A stretch of 64,000 nt of DNA from Clostridium drakei (GCF_000633595.2 NZ_JIBU02000027.1:1-64000); one strand, 5' to 3'. Numbered from the stretch's first letter, positions 44,101 to 53,732 are shown. Notes: generated by a model not told the origin, from the letters alone. Numbers and translations: made by a program.

Positions 44101-44840
44101 ATATGGATTACTATGAAAGAGCTCTTTATAACAACATTTTAGGAAGCCAGGACCCAAATCCTGGAACTGGTGGTTCTTGTTATTTTACTCCATTAGGACC
44201 TGGTGAACAAAGAGGATATGATATGGATGGATTTTCTTGCTGCCATGGAACAGGTATGGAAAATCATGTTAAGTATGGAGATTCTATTTATTTTAAATCA
44301 GAAGATAAATCTACCCTTTATGTTAATTTATATATACCTTCAACATTAGATTTTCAAGAAAAAGGCTTTAAGATTACTCAAACAGGAGATTATTTAACTA
44401 ATCAAGGTACAACTATCACTGTTGATGGTGAAGGACAATTGGACATTAAACTTCGTGTGCCTTACTGGGTACAAAAGGGATACACTGTAAAAATAAATGG
44501 TGTCCAGCAAAAAATTGCTGCAGCTCCAGGTAGTTATATAAATTTAAGTAGAGGTTGGGCTAAAGGTGATAAGATTGATATTTCAATGCCATTTAGTTTT
44601 AGATTAGAGAGAACTCCTGATGATCCTACTAAAGCTAGTATTATGTATGGACCATTGGTAATGGTAGGTAAGAGCGATAGTACTGATTGGATAAAGCTTA
44701 ATTTAGATTCTACAGATATTTCCAAGTCCATTGCACCTACTGATGATCCTTTAACTTTTACTACTAATGGTATAACTTTAGTGCCAGAGTATAAAGCTTC
44801 TGATTGTGCTTATCATGCTTATTTCATAGTAAATAAGTAG
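41193..44840 (+). CDS. Secreted multidomain beta-L-arabinofuranosidase (GH127/GH146-type)
   Basis: 1215 aa with a signal peptide (SVLICFTMCMSTLQGVPLEKVSA). Domains in order: LamG/concanavalin-like (about 55-265, KYNFDNANENKILDASGNG, GLTDFTITAWVYME), two atrophied-type bacterial Ig domains (about 272-355 and 358-442), a Big_4-like domain (about 450-522), a module of about 105 aa (525-630) shared with the next protein, then the catalytic (alpha/alpha)6 domain (about 635-1215, DUF1680). The zinc/nucleophile residues of this clan are visible as Glu-Thr-Cys in DAETCATYNML (about 946) and Cys-Cys in FSCCHGTGMENH (about 1015). CCHGTGMENH is closer to GH146 than GH127. It likely removes beta-L-arabinofuranose from plant glycoproteins or pectin side chains. 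Confidence 0.85.
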   Translation: MNKKSISVLICFTMCMSTLQGVPLEKVSAANDTNISLGQDVGKNKDKTLNTSIKEDTASVVAKYNFDNANENKILDASGNGNDATLVGGSKLIPGKNGNSVELNGNDGYVQLPDGIVKGLTDFTITAWVYMESSQGYQRIFDFGNDTTTNMFLTSSGGNAGAKGLAFCITTGGSSKEEKIQKGTELESGKWVHVALVVSGNTGTLYENGKKVGENTNMTLNPSKLGVTTKNYIGKSQYGDPNFHGQVDDFCIYNRALSGTEIAGMLQLSDKDIVEGDKASINIGDTAVSDLVLPTTGPSGSNISWKSDNENVISNTGKVTPPLSGQPDVKVKLTATITRGSESDTREFNVIVKAGLSDEECVKKDKEAIYIGNIFTIDSDLKLPIAGANGSTITWESKNTSVITNDGKVTRPEAGSGNVNVVLIATISKGSVKDTREFDATVVQKTKESKIISIPDIDLETSLGTAPELPTVVTVTKDDKSVGLANVTWENVDASKYAAAGSFKVEGTVEGTTIKAVANVRVSPFTVKTKFNMDKLQAGKMLTASVKATNADVNSTQVLVIVGLFDKDDTMKNISYISKEIKPGGSEDLDVGFKLPEDVNGYKAKVFVWGGTNLNDSNMQPLSRVSELTTDSTIVSSLAAKDFDLGKVTLQSSIFTDHRDKDYTYLLSVNDDQMLYNFRSAAGLDLKGAQPLTGWDAPDCNLRGHSTGHYLSALALAYASSGDVKFKNKIDYMIDELKKCQDAMSVKYSPGFLSGYSEDQFIKLEQYTTYPTIWAPYYTLHKIMTGLVDCYQFGGNAQALEIAKKMGDWVYGRLSKLPKDQLQKMWGMYIAGEFGGMNEVMAKLYAITGDEKYLTTAKYFDNPKLFIPMANNKDTLGGMHANQHIPQIIGALQIFDENKDPNYYNIASNFWNMVTGHHIYSIGGTGEGEMFKDADKIAEFIDDKDAETCATYNMLKLTRNLFLHNTDAKYMDYYERALYNNILGSQDPNPGTGGSCYFTPLGPGEQRGYDMDGFSCCHGTGMENHVKYGDSIYFKSEDKSTLYVNLYIPSTLDFQEKGFKITQTGDYLTNQGTTITVDGEGQLDIKLRVPYWVQKGYTVKINGVQQKIAAAPGSYINLSRGWAKGDKIDISMPFSFRLERTPDDPTKASIMYGPLVMVGKSDSTDWIKLNLDSTDISKSIAPTDDPLTFTTNGITLVPEYKASDCAYHAYFIVNK

Positions 44841-44956
44841 GAGGATTAGTTGATATCCTTAAAAAGATAATCAATCAATGTACCTGACTTTAAGTAATAT
44901 GTATGTACAAGCTATATACAAATTTTAAACTATAAAAATTAAGGGGGATATTTAAT

Positions 44957-47842
44957 TTGAATAAGAAGAAAATTATATCAATAATAGTTTCTGGAATGTT
45001 TCTTTTTTCATCAATTCCTTTTAATGTAAGTGCAGCAGGAACAGATGGAGGAAAAAATATAGCTATAACAGCTGGAGTGAACCAAACTTATAGTAATGGT
45101 TTAATTAATTATGTACCTTTCCAAAATGTAAAAATTAATGACAATTTTTGGTCCTCAAGAATAAAAACTAACATTGTGGTCTCAATTCCTCATGGTATTG
45201 ATAAAGTAATTCAAACAACTATTCCAAACTTTGTGGAGGCAGGAAAAGCAGTAAGAGGAGAAGCACATGGTGAGGTTATTGGGCTTGCTGATTTTGGAAA
45301 GGGTAATGGAATGGTATTTCAGGATTCAGACCTCTATAAAATGATGGAAGCAATGTCAAATGCTAGTGCTATGGACTCTCAAGGGGATCAGGAGATAATT
45401 GCTAAACAAGCAGAATTTAAGGCTAAATTAAATGAATGGATTCCATTAGTAGAAGCAGCTCAGGAAAAGGTTGGATATTTAGATACTTTATATTCGGCTG
45501 GATATTCAGATAATCAAGGAAACAAGTTTACTAAAAAAGATAGATTTACAAACTTTTCAAATCATGAACTATATTGCATGGGACACTTTATGGAATGTGC
45601 TGTGGCCAATTATCGTGCTACGGGGGATAAAAGATTATACAATGCAGCCATTAAGCTGGCAGATTTACTTGATAATACCTTTGGACCTTCTCCTAAACGT
45701 ACTGAAGTTCCGGGGCATCCAGAAGTTGAAAAGGCACTTGTTTACTTATCACAGCTTACAGATGAAATTAGCGGAAAAGGAACTGGGGATAAGTATTGGA
45801 AGCTAGCAAAATTCTTTATAGATGAACGTGGTAAGGATAAAGACAAGAGAACAAGTGGATATAATGGAGATGAATATTCAATAGATGTTCAGCCTGTTAC
45901 TGATTTGACAAAAGCCCCAGATGGTGCTCACGCTGTTAGAGCTGCATTCTTGTTTACAGGTATGGTAGATATGGCAAAGATTAATAAGGACCAGTCATAT
46001 TTAAATGTGCTTGACAAGCTTTGGGACAACCTAACAAATGCCAAAATGTACGTTACTGGGGGAATCGGTAATACTGGTAGTGGAGAAGCTTTAGGAAAGG
46101 ACTATGATCACCCTAATCAGACCTCCTATCTTGAAACCTGTGCTAGCTTGGCAAATGGGCAATTTAATAAAGAAATGAATTCTATATATGGTGATGGTAA
46201 GTATGTAGATATTTTAGAAAAAACACTATATAACGGAACTCTAGTAGGTGTTAATTTAAAAGGTGATGAATTCACTTATAGTAATCCTCTGCAAACTAGT
46301 GCTAGTTCCAGAAGATCTGATTGGTTTAGTTGTGCATGTTGTCCTCCTAACCTTATGAGAACTATAGCATCCATAGGAGGAAATATATATGCTCAAAAAG
46401 ATGATAATGTTTATGTAAATCTTTATATTGGAAGTGAAACAACTATAGATGTTAAAGCGAGCAAGGTTAAAATTAAACAAACTTCAAATTATCCATGGGA
46501 TGGAAATATTACTTTAAGTATTGATCCTACTGCAGCTGCTTCTTTTCCAGTTAAGCTTAGAATACCAGGCTGGGAAACAGCAGGAAATTATACTGTAAAA
46601 GTTAATGGACAAGATGTTGATAAAACTTTGGACAAAGGATATGTAACAATAAATAGAATCTGGAAAGCAGGAGATAAGGTTACATTAAATCTTCCTATGG
46701 ATATTCAAAGAATTAAAGCAGATTCCAGAGTAACAGTAGATGAGGGAAGAGTAGCTTTTCAGAGGGGGCCACTTGTTTATTGCCTTGAAGGTACAGAGAA
46801 CAATAATATAGATGTAAATAATTATGTTATTAAAAAAGATGTAAAGCTTACTTCTGAATATAAACCTGACTTATTAAATGGAGTAACAGTTATAAAGGGA
46901 ACAGCACAAGCAGGAAAACCTAATGATTACAAAACTACTGATTTTACAGCTATACCTTATTATGCATGGAATAATGTAAAAGATGGCGGTACTTCCATGG
47001 TAGTGTGGGTTATGGATACTGAACCACCTTATGTGGCACCAACCATAGCAAGTAAAGCTAAAGCTTCCACATCATATTGTTCATCATGGGAACATTTGGA
47101 TGCTATTAACAACCAATGTGAACCAAAAGATTCTCATGATAGATCTAATAATGTATATGGTAATTGGGATAAGCATGGTAAGCAGTGGGTACAGTATGAT
47201 TTTGACAAAGCCTATACAATAAGTAGTTCAGATGTATATTGGTTTACTGATGATGGTGGAATTCAGCTTCCAAGCAAGTGGAATCTTCAATACTTTGATG
47301 CAGCTACTTCTACTTGGAAAGATGTAGAACCTGTAAACCAGTATCAGCAGTTAAAATATGGAGTAGAACCAGACAAGTATAATACTTGTGAGTTTAAAGC
47401 AGTTACTACAACAAAGCTAAGATTAAATGTATGGGCAGGTAAAGATCAGGGTGGTACGGAGCAATCATCCGGCATAATACAATGGAAGGTAAATGAACAT
47501 TCAAGTGATGTTTCAATAGATAATTTTGTAGTAAATTCTACTTTTAATTTAACTAGTTTACAACCAGGGAAGATTTTAGATGCCAAAACTACTGTTACTA
47601 ATAACAAGGGTTTTACTAAATCAGTGTTAGCCATTGTAGGACTTTATGATGGAAATGATAAGATGGTAAATGTATCGTTTATATCTAAAATCATATCAGC
47701 AGGTGCTACAGAGAGCTTAGATGCAGGATTTAAATTACCATCTGATACAACTAATTATAAAGTAAAAGTATTTGTGTGGGATGGAACTGATTTATCATCT
47801 TCAGCTATGCAGCCAATATCCAATATGGTTACGTTACCATAA
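44957..47842 (+). CDS. Secreted beta-L-arabinofuranosidase (GH127-type) with F5/8C-like domain
   Basis: 961 aa from a TTG start 8 nt after AAGGGGGAT. A signal peptide (ISIIVSGMFLFSSIPFNVSAA) precedes the catalytic DUF1680 domain (about 45-690), whose zinc-Cys site is Glu-Thr-Cys in YLETCASLANG (about 391) and Cys-Ala-Cys-Cys in FSCACCPPNLMR (about 458), as in HypBA1. A discoidin/F5-8C-type sugar-binding domain follows (about 695-840, KQWVQYDFDKAYTISSSDVYW), then a C-terminal 105-aa module like that inside the preceding protein (GKILDAKTTV, VKVFVWDGTDL, MQPIS). It lies 116 nt behind the first glycosidase on the same strand with a near-identical ribosome-site context, so the two are probably one unit. 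Confidence 0.87.
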   Translation: MNKKKIISIIVSGMFLFSSIPFNVSAAGTDGGKNIAITAGVNQTYSNGLINYVPFQNVKINDNFWSSRIKTNIVVSIPHGIDKVIQTTIPNFVEAGKAVRGEAHGEVIGLADFGKGNGMVFQDSDLYKMMEAMSNASAMDSQGDQEIIAKQAEFKAKLNEWIPLVEAAQEKVGYLDTLYSAGYSDNQGNKFTKKDRFTNFSNHELYCMGHFMECAVANYRATGDKRLYNAAIKLADLLDNTFGPSPKRTEVPGHPEVEKALVYLSQLTDEISGKGTGDKYWKLAKFFIDERGKDKDKRTSGYNGDEYSIDVQPVTDLTKAPDGAHAVRAAFLFTGMVDMAKINKDQSYLNVLDKLWDNLTNAKMYVTGGIGNTGSGEALGKDYDHPNQTSYLETCASLANGQFNKEMNSIYGDGKYVDILEKTLYNGTLVGVNLKGDEFTYSNPLQTSASSRRSDWFSCACCPPNLMRTIASIGGNIYAQKDDNVYVNLYIGSETTIDVKASKVKIKQTSNYPWDGNITLSIDPTAAASFPVKLRIPGWETAGNYTVKVNGQDVDKTLDKGYVTINRIWKAGDKVTLNLPMDIQRIKADSRVTVDEGRVAFQRGPLVYCLEGTENNNIDVNNYVIKKDVKLTSEYKPDLLNGVTVIKGTAQAGKPNDYKTTDFTAIPYYAWNNVKDGGTSMVVWVMDTEPPYVAPTIASKAKASTSYCSSWEHLDAINNQCEPKDSHDRSNNVYGNWDKHGKQWVQYDFDKAYTISSSDVYWFTDDGGIQLPSKWNLQYFDAATSTWKDVEPVNQYQQLKYGVEPDKYNTCEFKAVTTTKLRLNVWAGKDQGGTEQSSGIIQWKVNEHSSDVSIDNFVVNSTFNLTSLQPGKILDAKTTVTNNKGFTKSVLAIVGLYDGNDKMVNVSFISKIISAGATESLDAGFKLPSDTTNYKVKVFVWDGTDLSSSAMQPISNMVTLP

Positions 47843-47868
47843 TTAATATAGAAAATGAGGTGGAAAAA

Positions 47869-49470
47869 ATGAAAAGAGTAAAAAATAAAGTACTTGCTGC
47901 TATTATGAGCGCTATGATATTTTCTAGTCTTACAATGGCAAGACCATTAGTAAGGGTATATGCTTCTGAAGCAAATCCTATAAATAATGTAACAATTAAT
48001 ACAAATATATCTACTAATCAAGTAACAATACAAGGAAGTATTACTTTAGGTAGTGGGAAGAATGTCACTATACAGGTATTAGATCCAAATGGTTCAATAG
48101 ATTATATTGGTCAAACTGTTAGCTCTGAAAATGGCAAATTTATTTTTACATTTAAATCTAATAATGCAGTAAGTGGAAGTTATAATGCCAAAATAGGTGG
48201 AGAGGAAGTAACAGCTCCATATCAACAAGCATTTTCGTTTTCAGGAAGTTCATCTGGAGGTTCATCAGGTGGTAGTGATTCATCATACAGTTCTAAAGTT
48301 TCTTCACCAACAGCAGTATCAGCAGTAATATCAGGAACTAGTGCAAATGTAAGCTGGTCATCAGTGCAAAATGCAAAAGGATATTATGTATATAGATCAA
48401 TAACAGCTAATGGCACGTATTCAAAAATAAATAGTCAGTTAATTACAACAACTTCATATAATGATACTAGATTAACAGCAGGAACAACTTACTATTATGA
48501 AATAACTGCAGTAGATTCCAATGGAACAGAGTCAGATAAGAGTACAAGTACACCAGCAGCAAGTTTTCAAAGAATATCAGGTGCTGATAGAATAGACACA
48601 TCTATAGCTATTGCAAAAGAACAATTTAGCAGCAAACATCCAGATGCAGTAGTGTTGGCATCTGGGAATGATTTTCCAGATGCATTAGGTGGTGCAGGAT
48701 TAGCTTATAAAAACAATGCACCAATATTGTTAGTTGGAAATTCTGTAAATGACAGCAAAGCTGTATTTGATTATATTGCTAATAACTTAAGCAAGGATAA
48801 AAAGATTTATGTATTAGGAGGTACTGCTTCTGTTTCTCAGGAAATATTCAATTATATAACTGCGCAAGGATATAACATAACTAGGATTGGTGGAAAGGAT
48901 AGATATGAAACAAATCAAAAAATTGTAGATAATCTTAATATAGCTAAAGATACTCCTATTGTTATTAGTAGTGGAAATAACTTTGCAGATGCACTTAGTA
49001 TATCAAGTATAGCCAGCATAAATGGTTATCCAATATTGATAAATGATAAAGATAATTTAATGGCTAACGTTGGTAACTATATAACTAGCATACAGCCATC
49101 AACTATATATGTTGTGGGAGGAACTGGAGTAATAAGTGCTAATATTGAAACACAAATTAAGAATTTGAATGGAAATATAAATATAGTAAGATTAGGGGGA
49201 CAAGATAGGTATGAAACATCAACACTTATAGCGGAAAAGTTTAATTTAAATACAAATATTATAACTATAGCTTCAGGATTGAACTTTCCAGATGCTTTAA
49301 GTGGATCAGTTTTAGCTGCAAGAAAAAATTCCAGTGTTTTACTTGTAGATAATAACGATGTAAGCAGACAAAAGCAGTTATTGAATAAGCAAAAAATAAC
49401 TAATGTAATTGTATTAGGAGGAGAAGGTTCAATAAAAAGCAGTACAGTAAATTCATTATTAGAAAAATAG
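47869..49470 (+). CDS. Cell-wall-binding-repeat-2 (CWB2) surface protein with FN3 domain
   Basis: 533 aa from the ATG at 47869 after GAGGTGG; GTG at 47860 is the alternative. A signal peptide (LAAIMSAMIFSSLTMARPLVRVYA) precedes a beta domain (about 30-120), a Ser/Gly-rich linker (SGSSSGGSSGGSDSSYSS), a fibronectin type III domain (about 145-230, VSWSSVQNAKGYYVYRS), and three CWB2 repeats (about 236-533) with the signature RISGADRIDTSIAIAKE, NDFPDALGGAGLA and IYVLGGTASVS. CWB2 triplets bind the anionic wall polymer in clostridia. It lies 26 nt after the second arabinofuranosidase, probably co-transcribed, and may tether or present these enzymes or the polysaccharide. Confidence 0.92.
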   Translation: MKRVKNKVLAAIMSAMIFSSLTMARPLVRVYASEANPINNVTINTNISTNQVTIQGSITLGSGKNVTIQVLDPNGSIDYIGQTVSSENGKFIFTFKSNNAVSGSYNAKIGGEEVTAPYQQAFSFSGSSSGGSSGGSDSSYSSKVSSPTAVSAVISGTSANVSWSSVQNAKGYYVYRSITANGTYSKINSQLITTTSYNDTRLTAGTTYYYEITAVDSNGTESDKSTSTPAASFQRISGADRIDTSIAIAKEQFSSKHPDAVVLASGNDFPDALGGAGLAYKNNAPILLVGNSVNDSKAVFDYIANNLSKDKKIYVLGGTASVSQEIFNYITAQGYNITRIGGKDRYETNQKIVDNLNIAKDTPIVISSGNNFADALSISSIASINGYPILINDKDNLMANVGNYITSIQPSTIYVVGGTGVISANIETQIKNLNGNINIVRLGGQDRYETSTLIAEKFNLNTNIITIASGLNFPDALSGSVLAARKNSSVLLVDNNDVSRQKQLLNKQKITNVIVLGGEGSIKSSTVNSLLEK

Positions 49471-49525
49471 TTGTGGGTGAAAGTTCCAAAAATTAATTAG
49501 ACAAAATTATAAGTATAATATGGAT

Positions 49526-49581
49526 AACGGAAGTATTTTCAATTAACAAGAGGTGTTGCTTTGATTATACTTCCGTTTTTA
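49526..49581. terminator. Bidirectional terminator
   Basis: AACGGAAGTAT (49526-49536) pairs with ATACTTCCGTT (49567-49577), followed by TTTTAT. It lies between the CWB2 gene and the convergent ABC permease gene. Confidence 0.8.
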
Positions 49582-49605
49582 TGGTACTATGTAATCCAAT
49601 TTAGC

Positions 49606-51849
49606 TTATTCTATTCGGGATTTTAGAGCTTCAGCCATGGAAATTTTATTTATTTTTTTCCTGCTTAATAACTTTGAGAGCTCATAGGTTAAATAGATAA
49701 TAATAAAACCAACTATAACATAAATGTAATTTATAGTTACTGGAAAGGATACATTCATATCTTTGGTCATTGACTTAAAGAGAGCACGCATGGAAGCAAG
49801 AAGCAGTGGTACTCCAAGAATATAGCCCAGTACAACTATAAAGGAGGAACTATTTAAAATTAGAGAATAAACCTCCTTATTTTTGTAGCCTAGAACCTTC
49901 ATAAGAGATATATTTTCTTTGTTTTCTTCTATTGTAAGAGCAGTAACAACATATATTACTATAAGTCCAATTATAAAGGACATAAAAGCTATACCACCTA
50001 CAACAGCCTGAAGTGGCTTTGTCATTGTGTTAAAGGCATTTCTCATATCATCAACTGTTACAAAGGCCAGCAGTTTGTTTTCTGGAATGGACAATCTTTC
50101 TGTACTCCAAAGCCCAGTATAGCTGCCAGGAGGAAAATTAAGCATGGCATTAAGCTTATCAAGAGGTATATAAATATAGCTGCCTATATAGGTTTCGGCA
50201 ATATCATCAATAGTTATACTGTATTCTTTTGAATCAAGCCTGTTAACAGCTTTAATGGTATTCTTTGGATTTATGTTGAGCTTATCAGCTAGAGGTCTTG
50301 TTATAATAACCTTATCTGAGTTTAGTGCATTTCCTGCTTTGTTTTTAAAGTAAATGTATTTGGAATTAGAACTTACTCCATACACTGTAAAAGTTAGATT
50401 ATTATCTGATTTAAGTGCAAAGGGTACTTCAGAGAAAGCTTCTCCTTTCCTTGGTTTGCCATTTTGGACAGAATTGAACACATACTGATAGTTATATTTA
50501 AAGGCTTCACTAAAGGAATTTTTCATAAGGTAATCCAAAGAACTTTTTGCTGTAAAACCCATTAAAAGCAGCATAGTTGCCATAATAATGCCAAGCATAA
50601 GAAATATACTTCTTGGTATGCTTCTAAGTAATTCTCTTACTTGAAACTTAGTATTAAAACCTAATTTATCAAGTTTTATATTTTTTTCTATAAAGCCAAC
50701 CTTATTTCTTTCTCTTCCACCTCTCATAAGCTCAACTGGTGAAGCTTTAAGTGATTTGTTTACTATAAAATAGCTGCAGATAATCAAAAAGACTACAGGA
50801 AGCAGAATACTCATTATCAAATAAGTTATATCAAAGCTTAAAGAACCTACAGGTATGTTAAAGTAGGATATATAATAGGATATCATAGGTTTTAAGGTTA
50901 TTATCCCGAGTATAGTTCCAAGTGTACCGCCTAACAATGAGACAGCTAAAGGATACATAAGATAGTGTTTCAAAATTTCTCTTTTTCTATAACCTAGTGC
51001 ATAAAGAGTTCCTATAATAGCAGCTTCTCTTTTTAACATTCTTAGCATTACTATACCAGTTAGAATACATGTAAGAATTAGTATACTCATAGGCATAGAG
51101 GAACTCATCTTATCAATTCCAGAAAGCTTTGCAGTCATATAAGTCACTCTTGGATTATCAGTTACGTTCATCCAGCTTAAAATAATAATATTTTTGCTTC
51201 TTAGGTAATCTTTAAGTTCAGATGTTTTTTTTCCTAAATTGTTTCTATCGTCATTAAATCTCACAGCATAAAAGCTATTTCCTTTGTTTATATTATTAAA
51301 ATCATTTTTATCAATTACTGCAATACCAAAGCTATTTGGATCATTCATAATATCTGACTCAGATTTTAGTGGATATATATAATTTGGCATAGACATAAAA
51401 CCAGAAATAGTAAAATTCTCATTATACACCTTTATATTGTGGCCAATATTCAACTTATTAGCTTTTGCATAGGAGGGATCAATAAGGATACCACCATTAC
51501 TTAAATTTTTGCCTTCAATTATTGCAGGTATGTTGACCTTGGTATTTTCTCTAAAGATCCTTAAGGTTTTATGTTCTGATATGGAATAATCAAAGGATTT
51601 TCCTTCCTCCAGACTCATATTAAACCTTGCTTCTAAGGATTCTGGAGTGTCTAATTTTTTGCTTGTCATAAAGGTTGCATCTTCTTGCTTATAGTCTTTT
51701 TCAAAAGAAGATAATAATCCTGATAAATTTATAGAAACCAAATTAAACATTGTAAAAAGTAGACAGCTAAAAATAATAAGCAGCAAGGAACCAAGGTATT
51801 GAGATTTACTTTCCAGCATGGTTCTCTTAATTTTTTTATTTATAATCAT
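49606..51849 (-). CDS. FtsX-family ABC transporter permease
   Basis: 747 aa from the ATG at 51849, whose A is shared with the TAA of the ATPase gene (TAATG); a GTG two codons earlier is possible. An N-terminal transmembrane helix (YLGSLLLIIFSCLLFTMFNLV) is followed by an extracytoplasmic domain of about 200 aa, three helices, a KREAAIIGTLYALGYRKREI FtsX segment, a second extracytoplasmic domain and a final FtsX block (SLMKVLGYKNKEVYSLIL). This is the 2x FtsX plan of large export or lipoprotein-release-type permeases. Substrate unknown. Confidence 0.85.
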   Translation of the reverse strand: MIINKKIKRTMLESKSQYLGSLLLIIFSCLLFTMFNLVSINLSGLLSSFEKDYKQEDATFMTSKKLDTPESLEARFNMSLEEGKSFDYSISEHKTLRIFRENTKVNIPAIIEGKNLSNGGILIDPSYAKANKLNIGHNIKVYNENFTISGFMSMPNYIYPLKSESDIMNDPNSFGIAVIDKNDFNNINKGNSFYAVRFNDDRNNLGKKTSELKDYLRSKNIIILSWMNVTDNPRVTYMTAKLSGIDKMSSSMPMSILILTCILTGIVMLRMLKREAAIIGTLYALGYRKREILKHYLMYPLAVSLLGGTLGTILGIITLKPMISYYISYFNIPVGSLSFDITYLIMSILLPVVFLIICSYFIVNKSLKASPVELMRGGRERNKVGFIEKNIKLDKLGFNTKFQVRELLRSIPRSIFLMLGIIMATMLLLMGFTAKSSLDYLMKNSFSEAFKYNYQYVFNSVQNGKPRKGEAFSEVPFALKSDNNLTFTVYGVSSNSKYIYFKNKAGNALNSDKVIITRPLADKLNINPKNTIKAVNRLDSKEYSITIDDIAETYIGSYIYIPLDKLNAMLNFPPGSYTGLWSTERLSIPENKLLAFVTVDDMRNAFNTMTKPLQAVVGGIAFMSFIIGLIVIYVVTALTIEENKENISLMKVLGYKNKEVYSLILNSSSFIVVLGYILGVPLLLASMRALFKSMTKDMNVSFPVTINYIYVIVGFIIIYLTYELSKLLSRKKINKISMAEALKSRIE

Positions 51850-52547
51850 TACCACTCAATCCTTTCTGCAGGAATAATCTCTTTGTTGACTACACTATCT
51901 ACGATTTCTCCACTTCTTACCCTATAGACCCTATTTGCCATAGAACTGATTGCATTATTATGTGTTATCATAAGTATAGTTGAACCAAAATCCTTATTAA
52001 TTCTCTGAAGAAGTTTCAATATGTCTCTGGAGGTTGAAAAATCAAGGGCACCAGTTGGTTCATCGCATAGTAAAAGCTTTGGATTTTTAACTATTGCCCT
52101 TGCAATAGAGATTCTTTGCTGTTCACCACCGCTTAATTCTCTTGGAAATCTATATTTTTTATCAAGCATACTTACGGCTTTTAAAACTTCATCAGTATTA
52201 AGTGGGGAACTGCTTATATTTGAAACAACCTCTATATTTTCTCCTGCAGTTAGGTTAGGTATTAAGTTGTAAAATTGAAATATAAAACCTATATTTTTTC
52301 TTCTGTAGTCCGTAAGTTCATTATCATTTAGTTTAGTAATTTCAATGTTATCTACTAAAACAGTACCAAAGTCACATTTATCAATTCCACCTATAATATT
52401 AAGAAGAGTTGACTTGCCAGAGCCAGAAGGACCAAGTATAACCCCAATTTCACCTTTATCTAAATTCATTCCTACGCCATTCAAAACATTGGTAGTTATA
52501 TCAGTTGTTTTATAGCTTTTCTTTAAATTTTTCACTATTAAGAACAT
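51849..52547 (-). CDS. ABC transporter ATP-binding protein (LolD/MacB-like)
   Basis: 232 aa. Walker A GPSGSGKSTLLN, Q-loop FIFQFYNLIPNL, signature PRELSGGEQQRISIARAIV, Walker B LLLCDEPTGALD and H-loop MITHNN are all intact. It is coupled to the FtsX-type permease by a TAATG overlap. The gene diverges from the Wadjet operon, with 171 nt between them. Confidence 0.93.
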   Translation of the reverse strand: MFLIVKNLKKSYKTTDITTNVLNGVGMNLDKGEIGVILGPSGSGKSTLLNIIGGIDKCDFGTVLVDNIEITKLNDNELTDYRRKNIGFIFQFYNLIPNLTAGENIEVVSNISSSPLNTDEVLKAVSMLDKKYRFPRELSGGEQQRISIARAIVKNPKLLLCDEPTGALDFSTSRDILKLLQRINKDFGSTILMITHNNAISSMANRVYRVRSGEIVDSVVNKEIIPAERIEW

Positions 52548-52718
52548 CTATTTTATTCCTTTCACTATTTTCATTGTTATTAGTTTAAACATAGGAAGGA
52601 GTTTTATTCTACATTAATTGATCATATATATCGTTGTAAAACAAACAAATTTATTGTAGAGTATATCGTAGCAACAATATGTTATAATTTAAGTAAAAAA
52701 ATCAAAAGGTGAAAAGAT

Positions 52719-53732
52719 ATGTATCAGCGTTTAATAAATTATTTAAAATCCTATAAAAAGGCTACTATAACCTTAGGAGAACTGGAAAATTTAGTTCCAG
52801 GGAATTATTCCTATAACACATTTGCGGAAAGTATTATGCAGCTAATTGATGATAACATATTGATTAAAAAAAATCCCAAAATTACTAATGGTAAAGAAGT
52901 TCCGCTGCCTTATAAATTCGGGATTAACAAATATGAGCTTAGAAGAGAACACATAGATAATATTCAAAGATATGCATTAAACATCAGTGAGGAAATTGAC
53001 CTGCAGGAATACTTTAATTTAAGTGAAGAGGTTTGGAATAAAGACTTACCTTATATCCATAAGATTAATGAATATATTGAAAAAAATGGTCTGCCAAAAG
53101 ACTATGTTACTCCGCAAGAAAGATCCTTTAATATTGCTAAAGATGAAAAGTGGATTGCTGAAAAAGGGGGAAAGAAGCTTTTAGAAAGAATAAAGCTTTG
53201 GGAAAAACTTAATATAATAGATAGCACAGAGCCCTTGATGCTGGCTGTTAATCCAAGGCAGTTTTCAAAGGCTAAATACTGTCATCTTGTTGTAGAGAAT
53301 AAGGCCACTTTTATGGCTCTACTGGATGTACTACAGGATACAGAGTTTACTTCATTAATTTTTGGATCAGGATGGAAGATAGTAGGAAATATCAATATGC
53401 TTAATAGGCAGCTAGGAATAAAGGGAACTAGCAGGATATTTTATTTTGGAGATTTAGATAATGAGGGCATATCTATATGGAATTCTCTTAATGAAAAAGT
53501 GTGTGCCAATTTAGCAGTTGAATTTTACAGAGAGCTTATTAAGAAGCCTTACAGCCAAGGAAAGGAAACTCAACAAAAAAATGATAAAGCCTTAAAAAAT
53601 TTTACCAGTTTTTTTTATAATGAAGAAAAAACAAAGTTAGAGGAGATTTTAAAAAATGGAGGATACCTTCCTCAGGAAGCCTTAAATAAGGATGAACTTG
53701 GGCATATATGGAGGAATACAAAGTGGGTATAA
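52719..53732 (+). CDS. jetD: Wadjet JetD-like nuclease subunit (DUF2220/Toprim)
   Basis: 337 aa. N-terminal winged-helix/DUF3322-like part (1-170; YKKATITLGELENLVPGN), then a Toprim-type catalytic domain related to topoisomerase VI-A: Glu in HLVVENKATF (about 190) and Asp-x-Asp in FYFGDLDNEGISIW (about 245), the metal-binding set required for plasmid cleavage in Wadjet. JetD cuts DNA when the JetABC loop extruder stalls on small circles. It is first in the operon here, whereas type I systems have it last; it overlaps JetA by about 10 nt. Confidence 0.9.
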   Translation: MYQRLINYLKSYKKATITLGELENLVPGNYSYNTFAESIMQLIDDNILIKKNPKITNGKEVPLPYKFGINKYELRREHIDNIQRYALNISEEIDLQEYFNLSEEVWNKDLPYIHKINEYIEKNGLPKDYVTPQERSFNIAKDEKWIAEKGGKKLLERIKLWEKLNIIDSTEPLMLAVNPRQFSKAKYCHLVVENKATFMALLDVLQDTEFTSLIFGSGWKIVGNINMLNRQLGIKGTSRIFYFGDLDNEGISIWNSLNEKVCANLAVEFYRELIKKPYSQGKETQQKNDKALKNFTSFFYNEEKTKLEEILKNGGYLPQEALNKDELGHIWRNTKWV

